A stretch of 64,000 bases of DNA from Candidula unifasciata (GCA_905116865.2 CAJHNH020000565.1:1-64000); one strand, 5' to 3'; positions 48,325 to 59,459 are shown, counted from the stretch's first letter. Numbers and translations are program-made. Notes: generated by a model not told the origin, from the letters alone.

Positions 48325-48400
48325 GTTTCGATTTGAAACCGCGACTTTCGCATGTGCAGGCGAACGTCCAGCCGCTACACCAGGGTAGCTCTCCATCTGG
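48325..48400 (-). mobile_element. tRNA-like SINE head
   Basis: Minus strand reads TGGTGTAGCGGCTGGACG, then CGCGGTTTCAAATCG: A-box- and B-box-like motifs of a tRNA-derived SINE. No clear body follows. Confidence 0.45.
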
Positions 48401-48410
48401 AAATGGTTGC

Positions 48411-48778
48411 TCTCTAAAATGTGAATCTATGACTCTGCTTTGTGTGCCTCAAAATGTGAATCTATGACTCTGCTTTGTGTGCCTCAAAATGTGAATCTAT
48501 GACTCTGCTTTGTGTGCCTCAAAATGTGAATCTATGACTCTGCTTTGTGTGCCTCAAAATGTGAATCTATGACTCTGCTTTGTGTGCCTCAAAATGTGAA
48601 TCTATGACTCTGCTTTGAGTGCCTCAAAATGTGAATCTATGACTCTGCTTTGAGTGCCTCAAAATGTGAATCTATGACTCTGCTTTGTGTGCCTCAAAAT
48701 GTGAATCTATGACTCTGCTTTGTGTGCCTCAAAATGTGAATCTATGACTCTGCTTTGTGTGCCTCAAAATGTGAAAAT
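48411..48778. repeat. 35-bp minisatellite, about 10 copies
   Basis: GTGAATCTATGACTCTGCTT then TGTGTGCCTCAAAAT, at 48421, 48456 and so on. Nearly perfect. Confidence 0.96.
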
Positions 48779-49739
48779 GTGCCTTTTACGTTTTCTGTGC
48801 AGTTTTTATTTTGCTGTTGATTATGTTGTTTTTGATAATGCCTAACATTACTGGGTTGATGGATTCTTGCTTCTATCTCTCCCTGTCTAGTATGTAACTG
48901 TTTGCAAAGAAACTCCATTAGTATTTAAATTCTTCCACTTGTTTCAAATTGTAGTCTTCTATGGAGGGTTCTGATTTCACAGTTTCTAGACAAATTTTGT
49001 TTTTGTGTATACTTAAGTCCACTGCTGGGTTGCTGGACCTGTCGAAGCTTCATTCTAAAAGAAACACGGAATGACATATAATTACATTCACACATACAAC
49101 CACACATAAACAAACATGATTCTTCAATATGTACTTTCAAGAATTTTATTGACCAGAATTAAATTTTTTTTTTAAATCTGCATATGATAGGTCTTAAAAT
49201 GAAATTCCCAACAGACCAGGAGAAAACAAACAGCACATGTCAAATTTGTAAATAAGGTTTGCCCAGTACACTTTTGGCTTGATGGTCAATTTCTCTGCTG
49301 GATTATTTCTCCAAGTTGTATATGATATTGATCATTGATGACGAAGCTAATTTCAAAACAAAAGTTCACAAAAACATATCAAAATGGAACTGACATGCTG
49401 CCTCAAACTAAACACCAAGAATGAAACAATCATAAATTTTCTGGTGTCCCTGTTAGGTCAATTTGCCCCCCTTGCTTTTTAAATAACTGTCCAGCTGTCA
49501 ACCCGACACATCATGGCTTGTTGCGAATATTAATGCCCAGATTAGAACCCAGACTCCTAGCTTCATTTTCTTCAGAATTAAATTTAAACATTTCACCAGT
49601 TCTTGTTTTCTGATGAAAATTACCTCTGTAGTTTTACAAAGGCTAACATTTATTTCTCTTCTTTCTTCTGTGTTGTACAAAATATTTTCATTATTGAACA
49701 GAAGATAATCCTAGTAACAAATCATACTTGACATGTTTT
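48779..49739. other. No gene seen
   Basis: AT-rich; AATAAAATTCT on the minus strand at about 49143-49153 could be a polyadenylation signal but has no linked gene. Confidence 0.4.
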
Positions 49740-49779
49740 CTGATGAATATATTTTCAGTCTTAGACAACAACAAAATAG

Positions 49780-49895
49780 ATAACACATACAGAAACACAG
49801 ATAACACATACACATACAGAAACACAGATAACACATACACATACAGAGACACAGATAACACACACACATACAGAAACACAGATAACATACACAGA
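49780..49895. repeat. ~33-bp AC-rich minisatellite, about 3.5 copies
   Basis: CACATACAGAAACACAGATA recurs at roughly 33-bp spacing with CACATACA spacers. Confidence 0.8.
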
Positions 49896-49899
49896 ATCA

Positions 49900-51300
49900 A
49901 GAAATAAACATGAGATCTTGTACACATATATGACGGCCATCTTACATTGTACAATTTGTACAATTTTATGACCATCTTTAAATTAAACTATTCTTTGTAA
50001 AATGTTTACATTTTATTCTCCGCCATTTTCAATATTATTGTGATGATCAGCGTAAATAAAGTCATCCATTTTTTCTGGAATGTCGGACAGTTTTTTTTTT
50101 AAATATGATCAATATTTTGTCTGGTCTTCTTTATTTAGTTCTGCATACAAGACTTCATTTGCATGGATTTTTATTTCTGGTTATTGTTGCAAACAGTAAT
50201 GTTTTACAAATATTTCGATCATTTGTTTCGGCTACCAGTTGTCTCCACACACATTTTTGTTCCGATAATTTAAACAGACATCAGAACTCTTTACGATAAT
50301 AAACGCCAGATATATAGGACCAAAATATTTGTTTCTTTGTGTCTGCTAGTAATTTAAATTGTTATGTGAAACCTGACCAAAAACATAATATTCTTAAATG
50401 AGTCAACCAGTAAGAGACAGGTAGTGTGTGGTGTGTGTTTTATGATTATGCTTGTGTGCACATTCACATTTTTTGGGGCAGATATTTCTACCAGAGTAAA
50501 CTATAATATATACTTACAAAAATGTACCTTCTTTATCACAAGATTTTAATAACAGCTACAAATAAAAGGCATGTACTAAGTGAAAAAGCCCATGGCTAAA
50601 ATATGGATTTTGCTGATGGTAGCAAAATTACTTCCTGGCATATTGAAACAACTCTGAACAAATAGACGAGCCAGTTTGCTTAATGCCAAATAGGAAGTTG
50701 ATGTGAACAAATGATAAACTGAAAGTATAAAAATAAAATTGTATTTACTTTTAAATGACAGTTCTTGCATAAACTTTACAGTATTTTACATAAGTTAAAA
50801 CAGATTACAGACAAAAATATCTGAAACGTGTTTTTAAATTTCAGTACACTGATAACCTGAATAAATAATAAAATTGTGGCATTTTTAAAATGCTTATTAG
50901 AATTGTATGTATTATTTGAATATATTTTTATTCAAATTGGAAAAGTCAATGATACTCACCACACAGCACTGAATAAATCAGTCTTTGTCTTAGCTTATGC
51001 AGTCCACAATTGTGAACTACTAATATTATTGAGGTGTTTTAAAGGAAAACTGTAAACTAATCACTATCTGAATAAATTTAAATATATTTTTGGCAACTTT
51101 TAGAAAAATGAAATGATTATTGCAAACAATTTGGTAATTCTAAAAATGTTTCAACACTACAGTGGAAAATATAAACTTTCCTGATAACAAAAATGCCATA
51201 AAATGGATCCAACATTTTAGGAATTATCCAAACATCCTTATGAAAAGAGTTAAGCAAATTTATTATGCTACTGACATTTCAGGAATTATGTTTTTCTGTC
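49900..51300 (-). other. Probable 3' UTR / downstream flank of the bZIP gene
   Basis: AT-rich sequence immediately 3' of the bZIP stop at 51305. No other gene is seen; the exact polyadenylation site was not determined. Confidence 0.4.
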
Positions 51301-51304
51301 TGGT

Positions 51305-51922
51305 TTATTTGCCAATCATTTTGGAAACTAACATAGCCTTCATTTCTTTGGATGCTTTTTCTAGCTCCAGGATCTTCCGTCGAAGCTGCTCATTTGCCTG
51401 GACTAACATTTCAGCCTCCTGGTCAAGGTCAGACAACTTTTGTTTACGCTGCTCTCGTGATTTTTTAGAAGCAACGTTATTTTTGATCCTTCTCATGGTG
51501 TGTTTATCTGCAGTAGTGTCATCTGCTACTGAGAACATGCTATCTGAGCTTGTGCATGATTCCTGCATGCTTATAGCCTCAACAACAGACTTATTTGTGC
51601 TGATGTTATCACTGTTAGTGCGGCATTCTGAGGTATTTTCTGATGTGACAGACATTTTTCGATGCTTGGCTGTGTAATCATGGTCAATCTGGGGGTTGAC
51701 TTCTACTCTCACAATCTTTTCACACACTGGAATTTCAAACATACTGGTTTTAAATGGTTTAGCTGTCACAATTTCGGATTCTGCTTTCCTTTTTCTAGAT
51801 TTTGATGCATTCGGTTCTTGAGGTAGGAAAAATTCTGTGTCCACTGTTGGGAGAGTCATGTTGTTGTCAACTGTGGGCACATCTGCAAATTTCACATCTG
51901 TGATATCATCTAAGAATGTGTC
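51305..51922 (-). CDS. bZIP gene, last exon (DNA-binding and zipper)
   Basis: 205 codons plus stop after an acceptor with a long pyrimidine tract (TTCTTTTCTTATTCCTCATT then TCAG). Opens DTFLDDITDVKF, holds a Ser/Thr-rich linker and the whole basic-leucine zipper at its end (...MKAMLVSKMIGK). An intron phase 0 joins it to the exon ending LDQFLLG. Confidence 0.9.
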   Translation of the reverse strand, partial: DTFLDDITDVKFADVPTVDNNMTLPTVDTEFFLPQEPNASKSRKRKAESEIVTAKPFKTSMFEIPVCEKIVRVEVNPQIDHDYTAKHRKMSVTSENTSECRTNSDNISTNKSVVEAISMQESCTSSDSMFSVADDTTADKHTMRRIKNNVASKKSREQRKQKLSDLDQEAEMLVQANEQLRRKILELEKASKEMKAMLVSKMIGK

Positions 51923-54900
51923 CTGAAATGAGGAATAAGAAAAGAACAAAGTTAATAACCTAGAGCTTAATAAACCTAAACACATTTAAAAAAAAACATG
52001 AATGAAATATACAAGAGTGAACTCAAGATATTGAACAAATTAGTTAGTTAGTTAATTAACGGACCAATCATCCTCACTGCACATAGGACATCTCCCTCAG
52101 TACAAGGTAATTGATGACATCAGTTCTCTGCTGGTTTACTATTCTTGTTTTGCTATCTACATAGTGTTGATATCTGGCAACACCTCTTGTTCTTGTAGTG
52201 GTGTCAAGGTTGCAGACTCACCCCCTTCTCCCAAATCATCTACATGTCCTGCCTCCATTAAAAAAAAACAGCCCAGTCCATTGATTTGTGTGTGCCTACC
52301 ATGTACCAGCCAGCAAGCCAGCCGGTTCGTATATTCCCTCTTACCTTAGGGTGTAGATGTTGAATAAGGTCAAGTGAATAAACGTTGTCAACATATCATA
52401 TGCTAAACTCTCTACATAGAAGGTGATATGAATATTCATTACACAGATCACAGCAGAGCGGGGGGAGAGGGGAGGGGACAGATAGCATGAATATGACTCT
52501 GTAATAATATAAATGACAGATCCCAGGAGGATTATATATTTATACAAGATTATGGGCATGGAACACAGAATGCTGTTCACAATGTTTCAGCATGTGATCC
52601 TGTCGCTGATAGATTATGCACTTGGAATGTTTACCATTTAAAAGAGTCAGCTAATGAAACTTGAAAGCATACAAAATAAAGCCATGTGGGTAATTTTGGA
52701 ATATACAAGAAATACCCCAGTAGTACGTATGTAATATATACTTGCACTGCCTACTATTAGGATAAGCTCAAATTGCTGCAAGCTAAGTCATATCTCAAAG
52801 CAGCTGAAGACAAGAAGCACCTCCTGCATGATGCACTGGGTAGAGCTAAGGGTCACATACTGAAAAGAGGAAGGTCTTGAAGTGCGCAAGCTGAAGACAA
52901 ATCACACATCTGTGCAGGCTTAATAAATCTGAGTGAGGAGAGGAATGGGTCAAAGTGTCCGAGCAAGAATAGGACTTGTGTAGGGTTCTAATCATTTTGG
53001 GTCATTATTGCAGGGACTGGCCAGCTGGTGCTGCAAAATCAGAAGTCCAACAAATGATTTATGACAATTCCCACCCAGGTGATGTGATTATCTATACAGA
53101 TGGCTCGGTGTTGAGGGGCAGACGAAGTGTTTGGGGGTTCATAGCAAAAGTGAATAGACGAAGCTTAGTGCAACAAAGTCAGACATATGATATCCCAATG
53201 TCTAGTTTGAAAATCAAGGTGGAGGCAATTACTGCTGCCTTTCGCTTGCTTGAGAATCAGACTTACACACATTTAGTAATTGAGAAATTCATATTGAGAA
53301 AGGTGGAGACAGGCATGCTTCAAGCAGAGTGGCAAGCATCACTTCAGAAGCTCTGGGTAGTTAGCATCCTTTGGATATTTTCTCCAGGTTATGTATGTTG
53401 GAAAATGAGCAGACATGTAGACTGACCGGTTCTGCATCATTTGGTGTTGAACTGATGTATGACAAGCTGGATGTTGTGAGGGCCCTTTGAGAGTGAGTGA
53501 ACAATGAGGAGGCACAAACAGATGATTATGCTGTTAGGAGAATGGCGGTGCCAGGAGTTACCACGGGATCTGGCTGATGCTCAACACTCAAGGGAAAGTT
53601 GAGATGGATATACAATCAGACAATTACTGGTGCCATCGGAATTGTAATTGCTGAAGATAGGGACGCAGTGCTTATGGGAGTGTCTTGATTGCTGTGATGT
53701 CGACTCTTAGTTCAATTTTGTCTATGAGATGGAGTAGTCAATTTCACACCAACTTTGTTTGGTTCATAAGTGTGATTGTTATTGAGACACCTGGAGATCG
53801 TCACCAGAGCTGCGGTGTTCATACTGTGTGTGACACTCTCGACAGTAAGCAAACTTGTCTGCGAAGAGAGACTCGGTCACATAGGAATAAACCTGGTGCA
53901 ATGAAGTTGATCCTCTTGATTTAACTTTCAACACCAGCCCTCTCTTGTTGCCTTCTTTGATTTGCTTGACAGGTTACAGTGTTACTATTCTTTGATTCCC
54001 TTATGGTCAATGATAAGACAATGGTGACTTATCTACTCAGATGACAACAACAAAAGGATCACAAGTGAACACACCCCCAAGAGAAACTGATCCAGATTAA
54101 TGAATGCCTCCAGACTGTCATCCATGAGCTGGTCTGTCTCAAGGTCTGCTAGAGGATCCAACATGTCAAAAGTGTCCATGGTGAACTGCTGGAAACTCTC
54201 TAGCTTTCCATCTGCACAAGCCTCACCTCCAGCAGGTGTGTCTGAGGTGGCAAAGCTTGCAGAATTGAGATAATTCAGTGAAAATAGATTGTCAGTTGGA
54301 GCATTCAAATCCAGGCTGGTGACGTCAGCGTCGCCACCAGCGAAGCCTACAGATAAAAGAAAAAGTTAAAAATCACATAAGATCAAATCTTCAAGAAATT
54401 AAGTCATTTTTTTTTTAAAGTTTTTTTTTTTGAGAACAAATAAATTTTAAGATTAGAGATTCTAATTCACTGCACATGTTTTATTCAACATAGCTTATTC
54501 TCCCTCCATGTGGGGTTATTATGGTGGGTGTGTATGTGGTATCTGGTAGTCTTAGTTTCAGCTTCATAGCAGAAGGGTCACCCCATTGTTGCTCCGCTCC
54601 TGTGCCAACGAGAAACACATTGAATGTTTATTATTGTGGAAAGATTGACAGACTGCAGTCTCAGCATATCTAGCATACACACTCACTAAAGCATACGGTA
54701 GCCATCCAAAGTGCTAACACAAACAGTTCATCATTGATGGTAGCAGAAGTCACTAACAGATCAGCAGTTGCACACCCGATAAATGTTAATCACATACAGG
54801 CACCACCAACATTGCAAAAACAGGTAACGCACCATTTTCGGAATCTACAATTCACACCACCATGTTGGTCACAGTCGAAAAAACATTCCAAATTAAATCT

Positions 54901-56702
54901 GCAGCTCACAGTGTCATGCCATGCATTGAACTCAGAAGCTGGGCAACAAAACTAGATCCAGCCTAGCAATGGAACAAAACCGCAACAGCCACCGTCCGGC
55001 AGAAGCAAAAAATTTGTCTTGGCTCCAACACTGCCCCTGCCTAGCGTCCATTTTGACTGGTATATTTGTGTGTGGGTATGTACGTCTTATTCAAGGTTTC
55101 AGCCTCAATGCAATCGGGTCACCCCATACTTGCTCCAGTCCTGTGTCAGTGAAAATCAAATGAAATGTACTTCACTATATGTACGTGTGTATGTAGGTGT
55201 GTTTGGATATGTACGTGTGTGTGTAAATATATGTGTGTAGGTATTATGCCTGCATTTAGGTATGCTAGTGTGTGTTTAATGGGTGAAAGATGAGAGGTTG
55301 GAAGTGCTTAACATAAGTCCGGCAAGCCCACACACCTAATCATTGACTCACACAGTAAAGTCTGTTAATTCATTCTGCTGAGTGTATGGCTAATATACTG
55401 CACAAACAATGAACTCCATAGCTCTGGTGATGATCCTCAAGGATCTCTGGAAGAAAATGGTACTTGTGAAGTGAATGACAGTTCAAAACTAAACAGTACC
55501 ACAGCAACCCCCCTCCCCCCTCCCCCAACCCCCCAAATCCCCAAACTTTTCCAGTTTTTAATTCACCCCAAACAGAGGAAATCCCAGAGTTCATGGGAAA
55601 GTCAAATATTTTAGAAGTGTTATGGATTGGGGTTAGGATATTTGTCAGTCCTGACCGCTTCAGAGTAATGACTTCTGATATACCTGCCAAAACACATGGA
55701 CACCAGAGGGAAAGAGAAAAAAGGGGCGCCCAAAAACAACATGGAGACGAACGATGGAAAGTGACCTGAATGTGGCATCTCTGACATGGAAAACTGCACT
55801 GAAGATTGCACAGGACAGGATAGCATGGAAAGTCCTCTCTGAAGCCTCATGTGCGACTAGGCATAACGAGAACTGATGATGATGATGATGACCGCTTCAG
55901 AGACACCAGCGAACCCTAACTCTAACCCAACACGCCTAGAATAATGCATTTTCCTGAGAACTACAAGATTTCCTTTGTATGGGGTAAATTTAAAGAAAAA
56001 GTACTAATTTTGAAAAGTATATGACACAAGACTGAAATTGTGAAATCATTCCATAGATGATGTGTGATCCGGTCAATATTAATACAGCAAAACTTGAGTA
56101 TTACCTTGTAAATTAAAGCTGATCAACGAATCTAGTTCTATACCACGGTAGACCAAACTGATGATATCTGTATCAGAATCTGACTGAAACATCAAGTCTG
56201 TCAACAGTCTGCAATCAGCTGTTCAAAGTTTTATGGTTTCAAGTTGGATGTAAAATAATACAGAAGATTGGATGAAAGTAGTAACTGCAGAAATATGCTG
56301 GCTGTAAACAGTGGCAACTGGCAATCAAGGTAACACAGCAAGAGCTGCTCTTCATGATGGCTGCAACAAGTATGTGTGAATATATGTGCTGAAGTGAGTT
56401 CCATCTCTTGGTACCATATAGGGTTAACAGCCTGTTTCACCTGGTGGTGCAATCCTGTTTGTTTTTTTTGGGTGGTTTCCTAGGTTACTATAAATAGACA
56501 ACTGACGTAATTCTATAAATAGAGCCCAGGTATTGGTCACGTGACCCGACAAGTGTTTCCCCGTCACGTAGATGCCCGCCCAGTTAATGCCACGTTCGCC
56601 ATTTTGACACGTTCCCAAACTGTCAAACACAAAAAATTACTTACCAATGTCAAATAGGCCACAGGTCTTCTGAGGCGAACGTAGTGAAGTGCTGGATACC
56701 AT
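51305..56702 (-). CDS. C/EBP-PAR-like bZIP transcription factor, four coding exons
   Basis: Reconstructed by hand from splice signals. Coding exons on the minus strand: 56702-56645, 56197-56105, 54346-54075 and 51922-51305. Donors are GTAAGT, GTAATA and GTGTGT; acceptors are GACAG, CTGTAG and ATTTCAG. The pieces sum to 1041 nt, in frame, for 346 residues. Start MVSSTSLRSPQKTCGLFDID; acidic, Ser/Asp/Leu-rich activation-like regions follow (FQSDSDTDIISL, DTFDMLDPLADLETDQLMDD), then a basic patch SKSRKRKAESE. The C-terminal bZIP covers about residues 283-346: basic region RRIKNNVASKKSREQRKQK with the NNxAxxxSR signature of the C/EBP and PAR families, then five heptads (LDQEAEM-LVQANEQ-LRRKILE-LEKASKE-M). 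Expected role: nuclear DNA-binding dimer. I cannot place it in a named subfamily. Introns carry LINE and repeat insertions. A long ORF (56650-57025) overlaps this start out of frame. Confidence 0.8.
52060..52335. other. Intron of bZIP gene; probable old repeat
   Basis: TTAGTTAGTTAATTAACGG and CATCCTCACTGCACATAGGA resemble the stretch at 29380-29450. No ORF. Confidence 0.35.
52545..53715 (+). pseudogene. LINE 3' half with RNase H domain, copy 2 (in bZIP intron)
   Basis: Opposite strand to the host gene. Colinear with 36046-37410: RMLFTMFQHVILSLIDYALG, VILEYTRNTPVV, LALPTI, DWPAGAAKSEVQQMIYDNSH, and RNase H pieces DVIIYTDGSVLRGR, IKVEAITAAFRLLEN. The third Asp motif is deleted (LVIEKF). Many stops. 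Ends near GATGTCGACTCTTAG. Confidence 0.85.
53720..54060. other. Intron of bZIP gene; nothing recognised
   Basis: No repeat or ORF of note, apart from TCACCAGAGCTGCGGTGTTC, which weakly resembles the minus strand near 55400-55440. Confidence 0.4.
54075..54346 (-). CDS. bZIP gene, third coding exon
   Basis: 272 nt between acceptor TTTTATCTGTAG and donor GGG|GTGTGT. Begins GFAGGDADVTSLDLNAPTDN and ends SLEAFINLDQFLLG. Acidic and Leu/Phe-rich, consistent with an activation domain. Enters in phase 1 and leaves in phase 0. Confidence 0.85.
54539..55065 (+). mobile_element. Dispersed repeat G, copy 2 (in bZIP intron)
   Basis: About 500 bp colinear with 40422-40955, with small indels: TTAGTTTCAGCTTCATAGCA, GTCACCCCATTGTTGCTCCG, AATCTACAATTCACACCACC, CAGCTCACAGTGTCATGCC. 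Confidence 0.82.
55080..55170 (+). mobile_element. Dispersed repeat G, 5' end fragment
   Basis: TTTCAGCCTCAATGCAATCG then GGTCACCCCATACTTGCTCC, AGTCCTGTGTCAG match the first 70 bp of repeat G. It lies just after copy 2, in the same orientation. Confidence 0.6.
55171..55619. other. Intron of bZIP gene; CT/C-rich tract
   Basis: TGTGTG-type words at 55180-55240 and a C-rich run at 55507-55545; weak similarity of 55390-55480 to 3840-3930. Confidence 0.4.
55640..55888 (+). mobile_element. LINE 3' end with (GAT)n tail (in bZIP intron)
   Basis: Same family and wording as 14490-14600: GATATACCTGCCAAAAC, GGGGCGCCCAAAAACAACAT, GGAGACGAACGATGGAAAGT. It continues to the 3' end, reading SLTWKTALKIAQDRIAWKVL then SEASCATRHNEN, and ends in (GAT)n. 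It supplies the tail missing from the 14-kb copy. Confidence 0.85.
56105..56208 (-). CDS. bZIP gene, second coding exon, two possible acceptors
   Basis: Donor CAAG|GTAATA at 56105/56104. The open frame reads LMFQSDSDTDIISLVYRG then IELDSLISFNLQ. Two acceptors lie 11 nt apart: GCAG before 56208 and GACAG before 56197. Only 56197 keeps the main frame from exon 1; 56208 creates a stop in that frame. An ATG inside the exon (56192-56190) could also serve as a start. Confidence 0.75.
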
Positions 56703-57025
56703 GGGAGCTACGTGTTCCAGAGCTCGCCTTGATATCCAGCAAATTTACTAGCTCGTCCAGGGACTGAGGGATCGCTCCGCCCATTGTGGCAGGGTCGTAA
56801 AAGAACCCTTCTTGATCGTTCAGGTCTTCCATGTTTAGGTGTAAACTGTCACCAGCCGACGCCTCTGCAGTGGCCGTGGTTGTGTGCGCAACAGTCTGTA
56901 AGATCTGCTGAAAAGTGTTTCCCTCTACTAACTCGCCGAGATCCAGGATGACAACCTGATCAAGTCCTTGCTGTTGTAACTTTAGAGAATCCACCACGGC
57001 GCTCGCCGGCTTTGGCCCTGCCTTT
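56645..57025 (-). CDS. Long ORF overlapping the bZIP start out of frame
   Basis: After acceptor AATTTGCAG an open frame runs about 124 codons, from KAGPKPASAVVDSLKLQQQ through VVILDLGELVEGNTFQQILQ and MEDLNDQEGFFYDPATMGG then AIPQSLDELVNLLDI, to LWPI and TGA at 56652-56650. It looks like acidic transcription-factor sequence. The bZIP start ATG (56702) lies inside it, in the +1 frame, so the two overlap by 53 nt. The exon ends at the strong donor ATTG|GTAAGT (56645). A weaker donor, CATG|GTATCC (56700), would fuse this ORF in frame to exon 2 at 56197. If it begins at its internal ATG (MEDLND), the ORF is about 60 codons, like the overlapping ORF of ATF4. Confidence 0.6.
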
Positions 57026-57173
57026 CTGCAAATTGTGAAGATACAATCGTTCTGGTTATCAAAGAATTAATCATAAATCAGATGTAATCACTTTTAAACA
57101 ATGCTATAAGGTATTAATCACAAACAAATGACATAAAATGTTATAAACAACGACAAAACCTACCGTTAACTAC

Positions 57174-57413
57174 CTCTGCTGTTGTTCGTCCCTTCCCTGA
57201 CTTTCCTCTGACTGACGAACCAGCAGAGACCGGAGCTGAACCTGGCTTCCCTGCTGTTCTATATTTAGAGGATGATGTTACAGCCTGTCGTCCAATCATT
57301 GTGCAGAATTTAGTCCTTGAAACTATTCTTAGCACAAAACATGAGTGGGTTAAACTGGGTAAAGCCATGGGAATGTCAACAGTTGGAAAACACGACTTGC
57401 TTCTCGGATACAA
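57174..57413 (-). other. Possible 5' exon of the bZIP locus
   Basis: Open stretch MIGRQAVTSSSKYRTAGKPG then SAPVSAGSSVRGKSGKGRT, ending at donor GAG|GTAGTT (57174); a second donor, ACG|GTAGGT, is at 57164. It joins the next exon in frame only if the acceptor AAAG|GCAGGG (57021) is used. An alternative frame, also open (RSLLVRQSEESQGRDEQQQ), joins in frame to the standard acceptor but has no start codon. May be 5' UTR. Confidence 0.4.
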
Positions 57414-57429
57414 TTGACAAAATTATTCA

Positions 57430-58155
57430 GCTAATATTATAATCAAGGATGTTTGTCTGTTCACGGTTTCAGTCTTGTGAAGTGCCAGTAGTTTCTCATA
57501 CAAATGTTCCTTCTAGCCGTATGGTTAAGTAACATTTTCTGGCTAGGTTTCCCCTCTTCTTCCCTTCCACTCCAACATTCCTGTCCAACACCTGGCTCAA
57601 CGGAACACGGATAAGGCAGTTAACGGACCTGATGGTGGGTACCAGCAACGCAGAGAGCACAGTGAGACACGTAGAACTCCCTGGTCATCCACTGCACCTG
57701 ACTTCATCTTCAGCCATCTCGCCTGTCCAAGGCCACTGGATTCAGATGGATATAGGCAAAAGAGTGAGGTCTAAATTGCGCAACTATTCCTCACTTTAAA
57801 CAAATTCGTCGCGCTAGTCACTTTGTTCTTACATTCTTTTTCGAACAACATTCCTGTCGCTGCAACAGAATACTTCCCTAGCCACAGCGCAGGGAACAGA
57901 ATTCAGCACTCTTCCGAATAACAGAATTCTTCCCTAGCCACAGTGCAGGGAACAGAAGGTTACTGTTTGTAGTCGTAGGATCCCACCATAACTGCCTCCT
58001 TAGGTTCGACATTGTATTGGCATCTGGAAAGTGGCTGTTCGAGTAGTAATAATAAAAGTAGTAGTAGCTGTAGTAGCAGCCGCAGCAACTGTAGCAGTAG
58101 TTTGTTGTTTTTGTAATAATGACTATAGTAGTGGTGGTGGTTGTTGTAGCAGTAG
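57430..58155. other. Upstream flank of the bZIP gene; no gene seen
   Basis: No convincing ORF. CCCTAGCCACAGYGCAGGGA occurs twice (near 57878 and 57932), a 54-bp local duplication. Confidence 0.45.
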
Positions 58156-58159
58156 TTGT

Positions 58160-58164
58160 TGTGT

Positions 58165-58252
<88 letters not shown>
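58160..58252. repeat. (AGT)n microsatellite
   Basis: About 30 near-perfect units, with degraded GTAGTAGC-type flanks from 58045. Confidence 0.97.
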
Positions 58253-58354
58253 TTTAGCGGTAGTAATAGTAATTGAACTAGTTAGTAGTCGGCGTTTGTT
58301 AGTAGCAGCAGTTGCAATACCAACAATATATATAATAGTGGTGGTGGTTGTGTT

Positions 58355-58548
58355 AGGTAGAAAAAAAGGACAATAATAGACTGGAGAACTTGGTGACAAC
58401 GATACAAATTGATAGAAAGAGGAAGAGGGAAAGCACAGAGATAAATACCTTGATGGTTTGTCCACGGTTCACCAGGTGATTCCTGATTCTGCAGATTGTA
58501 TAGGAAGGCTGTCTGTGCTTTTCGGCGCAGCACATGATGATGATATTT
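58355..58548 (+). mobile_element. Dispersed repeat F, uninterrupted copy
   Basis: GGAGAACTTGGTGACAACGA, GAAAGAGGAAGAGGGAAAG, TGATTCTGCAGATTGTATAG, GCAGCACATGATGATGAT. This is the empty-site version of 19900-20265, lacking the 130-bp insert. Confidence 0.65.
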
Positions 58549-58975
58549 CCTTAGAGGGCACTGCTGGGTAATTTTTTGTCACTGAGAAGGGGGCGGTGGT
58601 CAAACAAATCTGGGAATCACTGGTTTAGAGAGTTTAGGATTTATCTTTATTTCTTCAGATGTGCAGCCACACTGTAGTCGTTCTGTGCCGCTTGTTGAGG
58701 TAGTTTGTGACCTCATCACATTATCTTTCAAATCAGTGATGGAAAAAAAGAACAAGGCATTTTTTCACGTCCTGTTGAGTAGGGCATATGGTGCCAGCCA
58801 AGTGCATTTAAAAACAACTCAGTAGGCTAGATGTGCCATGTAATGGGTACCACTAGAGCAATTTTATCCCTGTCAACATTTCCTGGTACCAACTTCAAAC
58901 TGAGCCGATATGGAAGCTACGATTACTTAAAAAGCAAAAAAAAAAAAAAAAGGCGCTCGTTAATTATGTTTTTTT
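58549..58975. other. No gene seen; A and T homopolymers
   Basis: A run at 58937-58951 and T run at 58969-58984. Nothing coding. Confidence 0.45.
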
Positions 58976-58984
58976 TTTTTTTTT

Positions 58985-59190
58985 GTGGTCCGGGTCGGTC
59001 TCCCCACATGCCCAGCCTGGCCGCCCGACCACCAGAAGGATATTACGTCGGTAATCCAGGCTGAACGGGGAAACCGCCCGGCAGATTTTTTAAGATCGCA
59101 TTTGCCGATTGGGTTTCTCCCGTGATTGTGGTTTCGAGCACACGACCAATTGGGCTACAGGCTGGCGTGTTAGCCACCTCGACTTGACTC
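58985..59190 (-). mobile_element. Possible tRNA-derived SINE
   Basis: Minus strand reads TGTAGCCCAATTGGTCGTGT then GCTCGAAACCACAATCACGG, tRNA-like, and ends at a T run on the plus strand (an A tail on the minus). Single copy in this window, so the family is unproven. Confidence 0.4.
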
Positions 59191-59459
59191 TTGCAGTCCC
59201 TGTGCCTTGTTACGAGAACATTTCACAGACCAAAATGTGTGTACTTTCGAACTATCATTGTTTTGTCTGACTCTGTTACAATAAAAAAAAAAGTTGCTGC
59301 ACATAAAGGAGTAAAATAAAGCTGCAATAGAAGAGATTGTCGAAACAGAAGAATGGGATGGAAGGAAGTCAGTAGTGTAGGCAATGTATAGGGTAACAAT
59401 ACACGCATGGGACGTTGCTGGGTACTGGGCGAATTACACAGATGAACATCATCACATCT

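Noticed and set aside
56640..56655. Antizyme-like +1 frameshift at ATT TGA C
   Set aside because: The P-site codon would not re-pair in the +1 frame, and conventional splicing explanations exist.
56645..56760. IRE1/XBP1-type cytoplasmic intron as the cause of the frame switch
   Set aside because: No paired CNG|CNGN hairpin sites were seen near the overlap, and the bZIP is C-terminal, unlike XBP1.
58550..58635. Sequence ending GGGAATCACTG followed by GTTTAGAG, like a hAT end with duplication
   Set aside because: The left partner end is not recognisable and the candidate duplication matches poorly.
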